From assembly GCF_947502395.1 (NCBI RefSeq), contig NZ_CANMZM010000002.1, positions 496,001 through 560,000 of the forward strand: a stretch of 64,000 bases of DNA, written 5' to 3'. A program made the position numbers and the translations under genes. Positions 1-7,572 of this stretch are shown piece by piece (within the stretch, counting starts at the first letter, position 1; the number at the start of each line of letters is the position of its first letter). Source of the stretch: an uncultured Erythrobacter sp. (GTDB taxonomy: Bacteria > Pseudomonadota > Alphaproteobacteria > Sphingomonadales > Sphingomonadaceae). The notes under the pieces are model-generated. The model did not search any database and was not told where the DNA came from. It saw nothing but the letters and a program-made list of their open reading frames with translations.

Positions 1-202
1 GGACGACCAATGCGCCGGTCAAAAGCGTGCCGACAAAGGCCAATTTGACTGACTTGGCAGCGCCTTCAGGTGGAATAGCGCCAATGATCATGTAGATAAT
101 AACAAGTGTGATGACGCTAAAGACCGCCAACATAAGATAGCCATTATAGGCAGAGCCGGTCTCCTCCCGGCTTGATGTCATTGGCACAGCCTGATCTGAC
201 AT
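1..202 (-). CDS. N-terminal part of a membrane protein (cut by window edge)
   Basis: Reading from an ATG at 202 towards the window edge gives 67 uninterrupted codons beginning MSDQAVPMTSSREETGS. A hydrophobic helix (about residues 21-40, GYLMLAVFSVITLVIIYMII) and a second hydrophobic stretch (about 50-67) follow, with no stop before the edge. A GGAGAC ribosome-binding site lies 7 bases before the ATG. The start resembles the N-terminus of some SPFH/band-7 proteins of sphingomonads, but the fragment is too short to assign a family. A promoter-like TTGACA and an 11-bp inverted repeat precede it, so it is probably regulated on its own. Confidence 0.6.
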   Translation of the reverse strand, partial: MSDQAVPMTSSREETGSAYNGYLMLAVFSVITLVIIYMIIGAIPPEGAAKSVKLAFVGTLLTGALVV

Positions 203-213
203 GGACGAGTCTC

Positions 214-249
214 CTTCGATATAATTATGATATTATTTTTATATCGAAG
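214..249. promoter_or_regulatory. Inverted repeat overlapping a promoter of the upstream membrane-protein gene
   Basis: A perfect 11-bp inverted repeat, cttcgatataa (214-224) and ttatatcgaag (239-249), is separated by 14 A/T-rich bases. It lies just before the GGAGAC ribosome-binding site of the gene starting at 202. On the minus strand a TTGACA (259-264) precedes it, with a TATAAA-like -10 starting 15 bases further on, inside the upstream arm. A repressor site overlapping the -10 region is the simplest reading. The regulator is unknown. Confidence 0.5.
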
Positions 250-260
250 CGAACAGATTG

Positions 261-1037
261 TCAATCTATGGGGTAATCCTTGAGCGGCTTCATGACGCTG
301 TAGCTCTCTTCATATGGCTCATGACCAAGGTCCGGAAAATCAATTGCGGGTGGCTCAATATGCATGTCGGGCAGTCGGTCGAGGAGATCGCGGATCAGGG
401 TGAGCCGACCGCGCTTCTGATCATTGAAATCAACCAAGGTCCACGGCGCATTATCCGTGTGTGTCGCCTTCAGCATTGCCGCGCGAGCCTCGGTGTAGGC
501 CTCATACTTTTCGCGCGCCGCAAGATCGACTGGTGAGAGCTTCCAGCGCTTGAGTGGGTCTTCGCCACGTTCCTTCAACCGCTCCTCCTGCTTGTCCTGA
601 TCAGTGGTGAGCCAGTATTTGAACAGCAATATGCCGTCATCGATAAGCATCTTTTCAAAGGTTGGCGTCGCTTTAAGGAAGGCTTCTGCTTGCTCTTCGG
701 AGCAATAGCCCATCACCCGCTCTACCCCGGCCCGGTTGTACCAAGAACGATCGAACAGCACAATTTCGCCAGCATGTGGCAAGTGCTTCACATAACGCTG
801 GAAATACCACTGAGTTTGCTCCTCCTCGCTCGGCTTGGACAGCGCAACGGTGCGACACTGGCGGGGATTGAGCTTGTCGCGCACCGCCCGGATCGCGCCG
901 CCCTTTCCAGCGGTATCGCGCCCCTCAAAGATCACCACAATCCGTGCGCCTGTCGTCTTTGCCCAACGTGCCATTCCGACCAATTCCTCGGTCATCGGCT
1001 CCAAGAGTCTGCGGTAGTCCTTGCTTTTAAGCGCCAT
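261..1037 (-). CDS. ppk2: Polyphosphate kinase 2 (class I PPK2)
   Basis: This 258-residue single-domain PPK2 transfers phosphate between polyphosphate and nucleoside diphosphates, typically making GTP or ATP from polyphosphate. A Walker-A-like loop, GRDTAGKGG, is at residues 39-47 and a Walker-B-like IVLFDRSWYNR at 92-102. The length suits the one-domain, NDP-phosphorylating class. The ATG at 1037 has a strong AAGGGGGTG ribosome-binding site and an MALKSKDY N-terminus typical of the family. It is divergent from phhA across a 57-bp gap. Its stop codon lies beside the TTGACA that serves the downstream membrane-protein gene, so the two are probably transcribed separately. Confidence 0.93.
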   Translation of the reverse strand: MALKSKDYRRLLEPMTEELVGMARWAKTTGARIVVIFEGRDTAGKGGAIRAVRDKLNPRQCRTVALSKPSEEEQTQWYFQRYVKHLPHAGEIVLFDRSWYNRAGVERVMGYCSEEQAEAFLKATPTFEKMLIDDGILLFKYWLTTDQDKQEERLKERGEDPLKRWKLSPVDLAAREKYEAYTEARAAMLKATHTDNAPWTLVDFNDQKRGRLTLIRDLLDRLPDMHIEPPAIDFPDLGHEPYEESYSVMKPLKDYPID

Positions 1038-1077
1038 CGAGCACCCCCTTTATTGTGCTTGCGTTCACCCGCCAGTG

Positions 1078-1091
1078 GTATCATGTGATAC
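1078..1091. promoter_or_regulatory. Palindrome immediately before the phhA start
   Basis: gtatca-tg-tgatac is a perfect 6+6 inverted repeat that ends three bases before the phhA ATG at 1095. It sits where a ribosome-binding site would be expected, and no purine-rich Shine-Dalgarno is visible there. It could be an operator for phhA or the divergent ppk2, or an mRNA element. Confidence 0.4.
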
Positions 1092-1094
1092 TAT

Positions 1095-2033
1095 ATGGAA
1101 ACGCTCGCAAACACTGACACCGATTACACGGCACTTCCAGAGCTGAGCGAGGATATCTTCACCGCCCCGCTCGCTAAGCCTGCGCACGTAGGTGAAGACT
1201 GGATAGAGCCTTCGCAGACCCAATATTCCAGCGATGACGACGGCGTGTGGAACGATCTGTTTGCGCGCCAGATGGAGGTTCTTCCCGGACGTGCGGCGAG
1301 TGCCTTTATGGCGGGCCTCGACAAGCTCGACCTATCGCGTGGCGGCATCCCCGAATTCCAGGAGCTTTCAGAGGAGTTGGGCAAGCTTACCGGCTGGAGC
1401 GTTATTCCGGTCCCGATGCTGATCCCCGATCACGTATTCTTTTGGCACCTTGCGAACAGGCGTTTTCCCGCAGGCAATTTTATCCGAACGCGTGAGACGT
1501 TCGACTACATCCAGGAGCCCGATGTCTTCCACGACGTCTTTGGCCATGTGCCCATGCTGACCGATCCAGTGTTTGCCGATTACATGCAGGAATATGGCCG
1601 CGCAGGTTGGAAAGCGATGCGGTACAATCGCCTGAAGGCCTTAGGCGCGCTTTACTGGTATACAGTCGAGTTCGGCCTGATTGAGGAACCTGAGGGCATT
1701 CGTGCCTATGGCGCTGGCATCCTTTCTGGGCCGACGGAGGCCAAATTTGCAGTGGAGGCCAAGAGCCCTAATCGCATTATGCTCAATGTCGACCGGGTCA
1801 TGCGCACCGATTACGTGATCAGCGATCTGCAGCCGACCTATTTTGTGATCGAGAGTTTCGATGATCTCTTCCGCCAGACCGTGGAGCGCGATTTTGACCG
1901 GCTCTATCGCAATCTCGCCCCCGGATTCACCTATGCCAACTCGGCGGTAATCGATGTTGATTATGTGGTGAACCGCGGCACGCAGGAATATCACTTGCGC
2001 GGCGGACGCGGGTCGGACGCGAAGCCGGTCTAA
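1095..2033 (+). CDS. phhA: Phenylalanine 4-monooxygenase
   Basis: Converts phenylalanine to tyrosine using tetrahydropterin, O2 and a non-haem iron. The protein is 312 residues, the usual size of the bacterial monomeric enzyme without a regulatory domain. The iron-binding signature FHDVFGHVPML places His146 and His151, and Glu192 in TVEFGL is the third ligand, giving the 2-His-1-carboxylate triad. The ATG at 1095 lacks an obvious Shine-Dalgarno and is preceded by a palindrome. The TAA stop overlaps the stop of the converging small membrane-protein gene by three bases. No pterin-recycling dehydratase (phhB) is seen nearby. Confidence 0.95.
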   Translation: METLANTDTDYTALPELSEDIFTAPLAKPAHVGEDWIEPSQTQYSSDDDGVWNDLFARQMEVLPGRAASAFMAGLDKLDLSRGGIPEFQELSEELGKLTGWSVIPVPMLIPDHVFFWHLANRRFPAGNFIRTRETFDYIQEPDVFHDVFGHVPMLTDPVFADYMQEYGRAGWKAMRYNRLKALGALYWYTVEFGLIEEPEGIRAYGAGILSGPTEAKFAVEAKSPNRIMLNVDRVMRTDYVISDLQPTYFVIESFDDLFRQTVERDFDRLYRNLAPGFTYANSAVIDVDYVVNRGTQEYHLRGGRGSDAKPV

Positions 2034-2281
2034 GCTTCGCGAGTGGCGAAGGCGTAGTAGCCAACAATGGCAGGCAATGTGACACCCACTGCCGCGCCTA
2101 GCCCAAGCCAACTGAGTGATCCCAAGAATGTGCCGCCGTTTGCGATCAACCCAGCGGTCAAGCTGGTAACAATGCCAACGAACATCATCCGCAAAACTGC
2201 GCCTGGCAATTCAAGACGCAGAGCGATTGATCCTAGCCAGCCAAGCAGCGCACCAAGAAAAATGAGAAGAATGAGTGCCAT
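2030..2281 (-). CDS. Small multi-span membrane protein, GlsB/YeaQ-like in character
   Basis: An 83-residue, strongly hydrophobic protein with three probable membrane segments (about 1-20, 27-48 and 57-77) and glycine-rich GALLGWLGS and LGLGAAVGV patches. It resembles small proteins of the GlsB/YeaQ/YmgE type, but the match is by character rather than by a diagnostic motif. A longer frame runs upstream inside uppP; the ATG at 2281 is preferred because it lies 2 bases after the uppP stop, which suggests translational coupling. It probably forms an operon with uppP. Its stop overlaps the converging phhA stop. Confidence 0.7.
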   Translation of the reverse strand: MALILLIFLGALLGWLGSIALRLELPGAVLRMMFVGIVTSLTAGLIANGGTFLGSLSWLGLGAAVGVTLPAIVGYYAFATREA

Positions 2282-2283
2282 GG

Positions 2284-3141
2284 CTAAAAGAAATAGAGCA
2301 GGGCCGCGCCCATAGCTACCCGGTAGAGCACAAAAACCATCATTGATGCGCGTTTCAGGAAGTTCATAAGGAACGCCATGGTCGCAAAGGCCGCCACGAA
2401 GGTAAGCGCACCTGCAATCAGCGCATCTAGCGCAAGTTCCGTCCCCGCCTCGAATATCTCCGGCACAATCAGCACGCCAGCGCCCGCCACCGCCGGGATC
2501 GAGAGGAGGAAGGAGAACCGCGCGGCTTCCACCCTTTTGTACCCTAGGAAACGCGCCGCCGTCATAGTGACGCCCGAGCGCGACGTACCTGGAATGATCG
2601 CCAAGGCCTGCGCGATCCCGACGATTAGGCCATCGCGCCAACTCATGTCCTCAAACTCTTTTACCTCTTGGCCCACCTTGTCGGCGAGCCCCAGCAGGAT
2701 GCCGTAGAAGATCAGGTTGAATGCGATCAGGTCGGTAAAGCGGATTGAGGCCATCAGATCGTCATCAATTATCTCGACCCCAAAAACGCCGCTCGCAATG
2801 CCATTGAACAGCCCCATCTTGATTGAGAGGCCAAAGGCGACCGCCGGAATGGTGCCGAGCACAATCCACCAGAAGAGACGTCTTTCTTGCGGAGCCTTGG
2901 GTGCCGTCGTTCCCACACCAATACTGGCAAAACCGCCGCGCGCCAGAACCAGCACGTCTTTGAAGAAATAGACAATGATCGCCAGCAAGGACCCGACATG
3001 AACCGCAACATCAATCAGCGGGCCTTGATCAGGATAGCCGGTAAAAAACTGGATCAGGATGAGATGCCCTGACGACGAGATCGGCAGGAACTCTGTGATC
3101 CCTTGCACCACGGAAATAATGAGAAGCTGCAAAAACGTCAT
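2284..3141 (-). CDS. uppP: Undecaprenyl-diphosphate phosphatase
   Basis: Integral membrane phosphatase (BacA/UppP family) that recycles undecaprenyl diphosphate to the monophosphate carrier used for peptidoglycan and other envelope glycans. The ATG at 3141 gives 285 residues. Both family motifs are present: QGITEFLPISSSGHL at 13-27 (Glu17, Ser22-24, His26) and PGTSRSG at 184-190 with Arg188. Multiple hydrophobic segments cover the protein. An in-frame GTG at 3150 would add three residues, but MTFLQLL is the usual beginning. The start codon lies within a long hairpin (see 3139-3174), so expression may be structure-controlled. A small membrane-protein gene follows 2 bases after the stop. Confidence 0.93.
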   Translation of the reverse strand: MTFLQLLIISVVQGITEFLPISSSGHLILIQFFTGYPDQGPLIDVAVHVGSLLAIIVYFFKDVLVLARGGFASIGVGTTAPKAPQERRLFWWIVLGTIPAVAFGLSIKMGLFNGIASGVFGVEIIDDDLMASIRFTDLIAFNLIFYGILLGLADKVGQEVKEFEDMSWRDGLIVGIAQALAIIPGTSRSGVTMTAARFLGYKRVEAARFSFLLSIPAVAGAGVLIVPEIFEAGTELALDALIAGALTFVAAFATMAFLMNFLKRASMMVFVLYRVAMGAALLYFF

Positions 3142-3174
3142 GGCCCGCACTTCATGGATGAAGCGCGGGCCATG
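3139..3174 (-). promoter_or_regulatory. 36-base near-perfect hairpin covering the uppP start codon
   Basis: Arms catggcccgc (3139-3148) and gcgggccatg (3165-3174) pair fully. The inner arms cttcat (3150-3155) and atgaag (3158-3163) also pair, leaving one mismatch and a 2-base loop. On the minus strand the last ATG of the stem is the uppP start, and the stem is followed almost at once by TTTTT within codons 3-4. It may be an intrinsic terminator for the upstream M13 peptidase transcript, a translational switch for uppP, or both. Confidence 0.55.
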
Positions 3175-3205
3175 TCAATTTCGAAGAGCGCTCTTCACGC
3201 TTAAA

Positions 3206-5395
3206 TCACCAGATCTTCACGCGCTTCTCTGGCGGAAGATACAGTTCGTGCTCCTCGGTCACGTTGAATGCTTCGTACCAAACGTCGATGTGACGCACTG
3301 CATTGTTGAGGCGGAATTCACCCGGAGGATGGTTCGCGGTCATCACCCGGTTACGCAGGCTCTCTTCGCGTTCCATCCCGCGCCAAATCTGCGCAAAGCC
3401 AAGGAAGAAGCGCTGATCACCGGTCAGACCGTCGATAACAGGAGCTTCCTCTCCATTAAGGCTCAATCGATAGGCTCGATAAGCCATTTGCAGTCCTACG
3501 ACATCGCCGAGCGTTTCACCCATGGATTGTCCAGGGCGGAGGCATTCGGGACCGTTGGACCCTTCGACCGGGCAATATGCGGCGATGAATTCACCCATCT
3601 GATCAGTGAACTCAACAAAACCGGCGCGGTCTTCATCCTGCCACCAATTGCGCAGTGTTCCCGTCGCATCGAATTGAGAGCCCTGGTCGTCATAACCATG
3701 GCCGATTTCGTGACCAATCACCGCTCCGATACCGCCATAATTGACCGCTGGATCAGCGCTCGCGTTAAAGAAGGGGGGCTGAAGGATTGCAGCCGGAAAA
3801 ACGATGCGATTCGTTAGCGGTGAATAATAGGCATTCACCGTCTGGGGGGTCATGCCCCACTCGCCTGGATCGACCTTCTCATTCAGACGAGACAGCATTT
3901 CGTCCCGCCACCAGGTGTTGACCGAGATAGTGTTCGCGACCGGAGTATCAGGCGTGATCGTCATGCCATCATAAGTTTTGAACTCGTCAGGATAGCCGAC
4001 CATCGGCACAAACCCTTCAAGCTTGGCACGCGCCTGTTCGATCGTCGCTTCAGTCATCCACTCGTTCTCATTGAGCGCGAGGTTCATCGCTTTGGTCAGG
4101 TTGGCAACAAGATTGTCCATCCGCGCCTTGCTCTCCGGCGGGAAGTACTCCGCCACATAAAGCGCTCCAAGTTGCTCGCCGACAGCTGATTCAACTGCGG
4201 AGATACCGCGCTTCCAGCGCGCCTGCTGTTCTTCGCGGCCATTGATGGCACGGCCGTAAAACTCGAAGTTGGCTTCATCGAGATCGCTCGAAAGTACAGA
4301 CGCAAAGTTCCCCAGCATGCTCTTGGCCATATAGGCCTTGATCGTAGCTAGCGGCGTTTCGGTGAGCAGCCGCATCATAGCAGGCAGACCGCCACCGATC
4401 ATCGCAAGTTGGGCTTCAGTGATGCCTAGTGCTTCGACTTCCTCCTCAGTTGGCGGAAGCTGACGAGCGAGGAAACGCCCCTGACCGGCGAGCTTCGACG
4501 CTTCGAGAATGCCTTCGATCGGGAAACCACCCGCAAGGTCATTGAGCTCTGCTGGGGTCAGCTCATTATAAGTAAGCTGCGGCATACGCAGGACTTGCCG
4601 CGCCCATTCGAGCTCCGCGACTTTATGCTCAAAAGCATAAACTGCTTCAGCAGCACCAGCCGCGTCTTGATAACCAGCAGCGCCCAGCATTGTTGCAAGG
4701 AAGGCTTTATACTTCTCTCGGATCTCAGTGTTGCTGTCGCTATCGACCAGATAATAGTCGCGGTCAGGAAGGCCCATGCCGTTAAACCCGATGCCGACCG
4801 CGTAGTCGGTTGGATTGCGAGCATCAATGGTCACATTTGCGCTGACCAGTGATGGGAACCCGGGCTGCGCCGAGACGCGCATCAGAGTGTCGAGATCGGC
4901 CGCCCCGTAAATCTGGGCGAGATAGGGTTGAGCGGGAGCAAGGCCGCTCGCATCGATCGCTTCGACATCCATAAAGGAAGCGTACGCATCGACGATCCGG
5001 CGAGCCTGTGTACCTGGCGCGGGATCAGAGGCGACTAGACCCTCAACCAGCGCTTTCACGTCTTGTGTGGCACCTTCGCGCAGCATGTCGAACGCGCCAT
5101 AGCGCTGACGATCGGCTGGGATTTCATTGGCGGCAATCCATTTGCCGTTGGCATAGGCGTTGAAGTCATCGCCCGGTTCGATGGCTGGATCGATGGTGTC
5201 GAGCCCAACGCCCCAAGTGCCAAAGTCCATGGTCGGAGCGGTGGATTCACTGCCAGTTTCAGTGTCTGCTTCGAGATGGTCAGCGATGCCATGCGGTCCG
5301 CCGGCGTGGTCGTGATGAGTGTCCTGTGCGAAAGCGCTTGCCGAAAGCGCAAACGCAGCAGTCCCTGCGAGCAGGAGTTTTGTTGTCCGGATCAT
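3206..5395 (-). CDS. Secreted M13 family zinc metalloendopeptidase
   Basis: A 729-residue neprilysin/PepO-type peptidase expected in the periplasm or outside the cell. A signal peptide occupies about residues 1-23 (LLLAGTAAFALSASAFA, then QDTHHDHAG). The zinc motif HEIGH is at 562-566 within VIGHEIGHGYDDQG, and the third ligand is Glu627 in GETLGD. The C-terminus LPPEKRVKIW is the family signature ending. A His-rich patch (DTHHDHAGGPH) right after the signal peptide could bind metal. Length and domain order are normal. The gene stands alone on the minus strand, with the ABC exporter 131 bp upstream and uppP 64 bp downstream. Confidence 0.93.
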   Translation of the reverse strand: MIRTTKLLLAGTAAFALSASAFAQDTHHDHAGGPHGIADHLEADTETGSESTAPTMDFGTWGVGLDTIDPAIEPGDDFNAYANGKWIAANEIPADRQRYGAFDMLREGATQDVKALVEGLVASDPAPGTQARRIVDAYASFMDVEAIDASGLAPAQPYLAQIYGAADLDTLMRVSAQPGFPSLVSANVTIDARNPTDYAVGIGFNGMGLPDRDYYLVDSDSNTEIREKYKAFLATMLGAAGYQDAAGAAEAVYAFEHKVAELEWARQVLRMPQLTYNELTPAELNDLAGGFPIEGILEASKLAGQGRFLARQLPPTEEEVEALGITEAQLAMIGGGLPAMMRLLTETPLATIKAYMAKSMLGNFASVLSSDLDEANFEFYGRAINGREEQQARWKRGISAVESAVGEQLGALYVAEYFPPESKARMDNLVANLTKAMNLALNENEWMTEATIEQARAKLEGFVPMVGYPDEFKTYDGMTITPDTPVANTISVNTWWRDEMLSRLNEKVDPGEWGMTPQTVNAYYSPLTNRIVFPAAILQPPFFNASADPAVNYGGIGAVIGHEIGHGYDDQGSQFDATGTLRNWWQDEDRAGFVEFTDQMGEFIAAYCPVEGSNGPECLRPGQSMGETLGDVVGLQMAYRAYRLSLNGEEAPVIDGLTGDQRFFLGFAQIWRGMEREESLRNRVMTANHPPGEFRLNNAVRHIDVWYEAFNVTEEHELYLPPEKRVKIW

Positions 5396-5526
5396 GCGAT
5401 TAGTCCCCGATTTGTTTAAGTGAGGCGTTCCTCTGAAGAGTTACCTAGCGCACTCGCAGAAACAAGGATGCAATTTGTCGCGCGCAGGGCGCAGTTCGTC
5501 GAAACAAACCCTATGCGAGCACCGAG

Positions 5527-7395
5527 TCAGGCGGCTTCGTTGGCGGCGAATTGCAGCTTTGCAAGGCGCGAATATAGGCCTCCCGCCGCGCTTAGCTCTG
5601 CGTGCGTGCCTTGTTCGGCGATCTCACCATTATCGAGCACAATGATCCGATCTGCCGCGCGCACCGTCGCCAAGCGGTGAGCGATAACCAGAGTGGTGCG
5701 ATCCTTCATCAGCTCATCGAGCGCTTGCTGAACCCATTGTTCGCTCTGGGCATCCAAGGCACTGGTTGCTTCATCGAGGAGCAGAATGGGGGCATCGCGA
5801 AGAAGGGCACGCGCAATCGCAACACGTTGGCGCTGACCACCCGATAGTTGCGTGCCGCCTTCACCCAGATAGGTATCGAGCCCCTGCGGCAGTGCCTTCA
5901 AGAAGTCCTCAGCATTTGCAGCGCGCGCCGCTTCCCAAATGGCTTCGTCGCTGGCTTCCCAATGGCCATAACGAAGGTTGTCGCGTGCATTTGCGCTGAA
6001 CAGCACGCCTTCCTGTGGGACAAAGGCAAGGCGTTCGCGGATGTCTGCAGGGTCTGCTTTAGTGAGCGGCACGCCGTCCAAACGGATGGTGCCGCCTTGG
6101 GGGTCGTAAAAGCGCTCAACCAGCTGGAAGATGGTCGATTTGCCCGCTCCGGAAGGTCCCACAATCGCGATTGTCTCTCCCGGCTCGATCTCCAGATTAA
6201 AGTCTTTGAGCGCAGTGTCTTCAGGCCTTGCAGGATAGCGAAAGGTGACGTTGCGGAAAGAGAGCGAGCCGCGTGCCGGGTTCGGCAACTGCTCTGGCCG
6301 CTCTGGCGGCGCAATCACGGGCTCTGTTTCAAGAAGTTCCGCCAGACGGCTCGCCGCGCCAGCCCCACGCAGAAGGTCCCCATACACTTCGGTCAATGCA
6401 CCAAAAGCGCCAGCCACAAGCATCGCGCCCACAAGGAACGCCAGCAATGTGCCGGAAGTGATGCTCCCCACCGACACAGCTTCAGCACCGCGCCAGAGTA
6501 AAAATACGATCGATCCAAACAGCGCGAAGATCACGACCGAAGTCATAATCGCGCGCAGGATGATGCGCTTGCGAGCGGTGTCAAAGGTGCGTTCAGCCGC
6601 ATCGCCGAAACGATCGGCCTCGCGGCGCTCTTGGCCAAAGCTTTGCACGATCTTCATCGCCGAAAGGACCTCTGTCACCATCGCGCCGACATCGGCGACC
6701 CGATCTTGGCTATCGCGGGAGATGCTGCGGATGCGCCGGCCAAAGATGACGATCGGCAGGATCATCACAGGGATGCCGACCACTAACCAGACGGTGAAAC
6801 CGGGAAGGAGATAGAAGAGGTAAATGGTTCCACCGATCCCCAGAAACACATTGCGCAGCGCGACAGAGACTGTGGTACCCACAACAGTCTCGATAATCGC
6901 CGTGTCGGAGGTCATCCGGCTCGAAATCTCTTTGGGCGAATTTTCTTCGTAGAAAGCTGGCGACAAGCGCATCAGATTGCGGTGAACCTTGCGGCGGATA
7001 TCGGCGACGACTCGCTCCCCAATCCAGCTGACGAAATAGAACCGCGCCGCTGTTCCAATCGCGATCACCACGACGATCATTCCCAGATAACGGAACCAGC
7101 GGGCAATCTCTGTACCCTCTTCCACCGTGCCAAAGCCCCGGTCGACAATCAACTGGACCGCCGCCGGAATAGCGAGTGTACCGGCCGCAGTAACCGTTAG
7201 GGCAATAAGCGCAAATATGACTTCACGTGGGTACTTTGCCGCCTCACGGTATACCATTTTTAATGGGGCGAGCGAGCGCGATTTGGGAGCCTCTGCCAGA
7301 AGCTCTTGCGCGTCCTTCTCATCGATGCTTGCCGCTTCGCCGTCGTGCAAAACTGCCCCCTTTGGCGGCGTTTCAGTTGTCATATCCCCACTCAT
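5527..7395 (-). CDS. ABC exporter half-transporter (membrane + ATPase domains fused)
   Basis: A 622-residue MsbA/BmrA-type exporter that should work as a homodimer in the inner membrane. The N-terminal half has about six membrane helices. The ATPase half has Walker A GPSGAGKST at 413-421, the Q-loop in FVPQEG, signature LSGGQ at 517-521, Walker B LLLDE at 538-542 and the H-loop His573. Substrate cannot be read from sequence; lipid, lipid A precursor or drug export are all possible. The ATG at 7395 follows AGGTGA at good spacing; an in-frame GTG at 7407 would add four residues. It is divergent from phaZ. Confidence 0.9.
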   Translation of the reverse strand: MSGDMTTETPPKGAVLHDGEAASIDEKDAQELLAEAPKSRSLAPLKMVYREAAKYPREVIFALIALTVTAAGTLAIPAAVQLIVDRGFGTVEEGTEIARWFRYLGMIVVVIAIGTAARFYFVSWIGERVVADIRRKVHRNLMRLSPAFYEENSPKEISSRMTSDTAIIETVVGTTVSVALRNVFLGIGGTIYLFYLLPGFTVWLVVGIPVMILPIVIFGRRIRSISRDSQDRVADVGAMVTEVLSAMKIVQSFGQERREADRFGDAAERTFDTARKRIILRAIMTSVVIFALFGSIVFLLWRGAEAVSVGSITSGTLLAFLVGAMLVAGAFGALTEVYGDLLRGAGAASRLAELLETEPVIAPPERPEQLPNPARGSLSFRNVTFRYPARPEDTALKDFNLEIEPGETIAIVGPSGAGKSTIFQLVERFYDPQGGTIRLDGVPLTKADPADIRERLAFVPQEGVLFSANARDNLRYGHWEASDEAIWEAARAANAEDFLKALPQGLDTYLGEGGTQLSGGQRQRVAIARALLRDAPILLLDEATSALDAQSEQWVQQALDELMKDRTTLVIAHRLATVRAADRIIVLDNGEIAEQGTHAELSAAGGLYSRLAKLQFAANEAA

Positions 7396-7477
7396 ACTTG
7401 CGTTCACCTAGGCGCGATGGTCACGAATTTCACCTCCAAAAGCGCCAAAAGTGACGCATAACTTCGATAACGAGCGA

Positions 7478-7492
7478 TTGTGCATTGCACAA
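7478..7492. promoter_or_regulatory. TTGTGCA-T-TGCACAA palindrome upstream of phaZ
   Basis: A perfect 7+7 inverted repeat around one base, about 80 bp before the phaZ ATG and in the divergent gap with the ABC exporter. Its core TGC-N3-GCA resembles the TGC-rich sites bound by the PHA regulator PhaR in other alphaproteobacteria. That resemblance is an inference from memory of the motif. Confidence 0.4.
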
Positions 7493-7572
7493 AACTCTGC
7501 CAATGCCCATCTGCAAGAAAGCAAAAGACATTGCGCGTCGGGATCGCACGGCTGATAAGGAACCAGGCCAGG

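Noticed and set aside
7480-7572. N-terminal extension of PhaZ from a GTG
   Set aside because: Overlaps the palindrome and lacks family sequence; MLYKAYELQRSW is the standard start.
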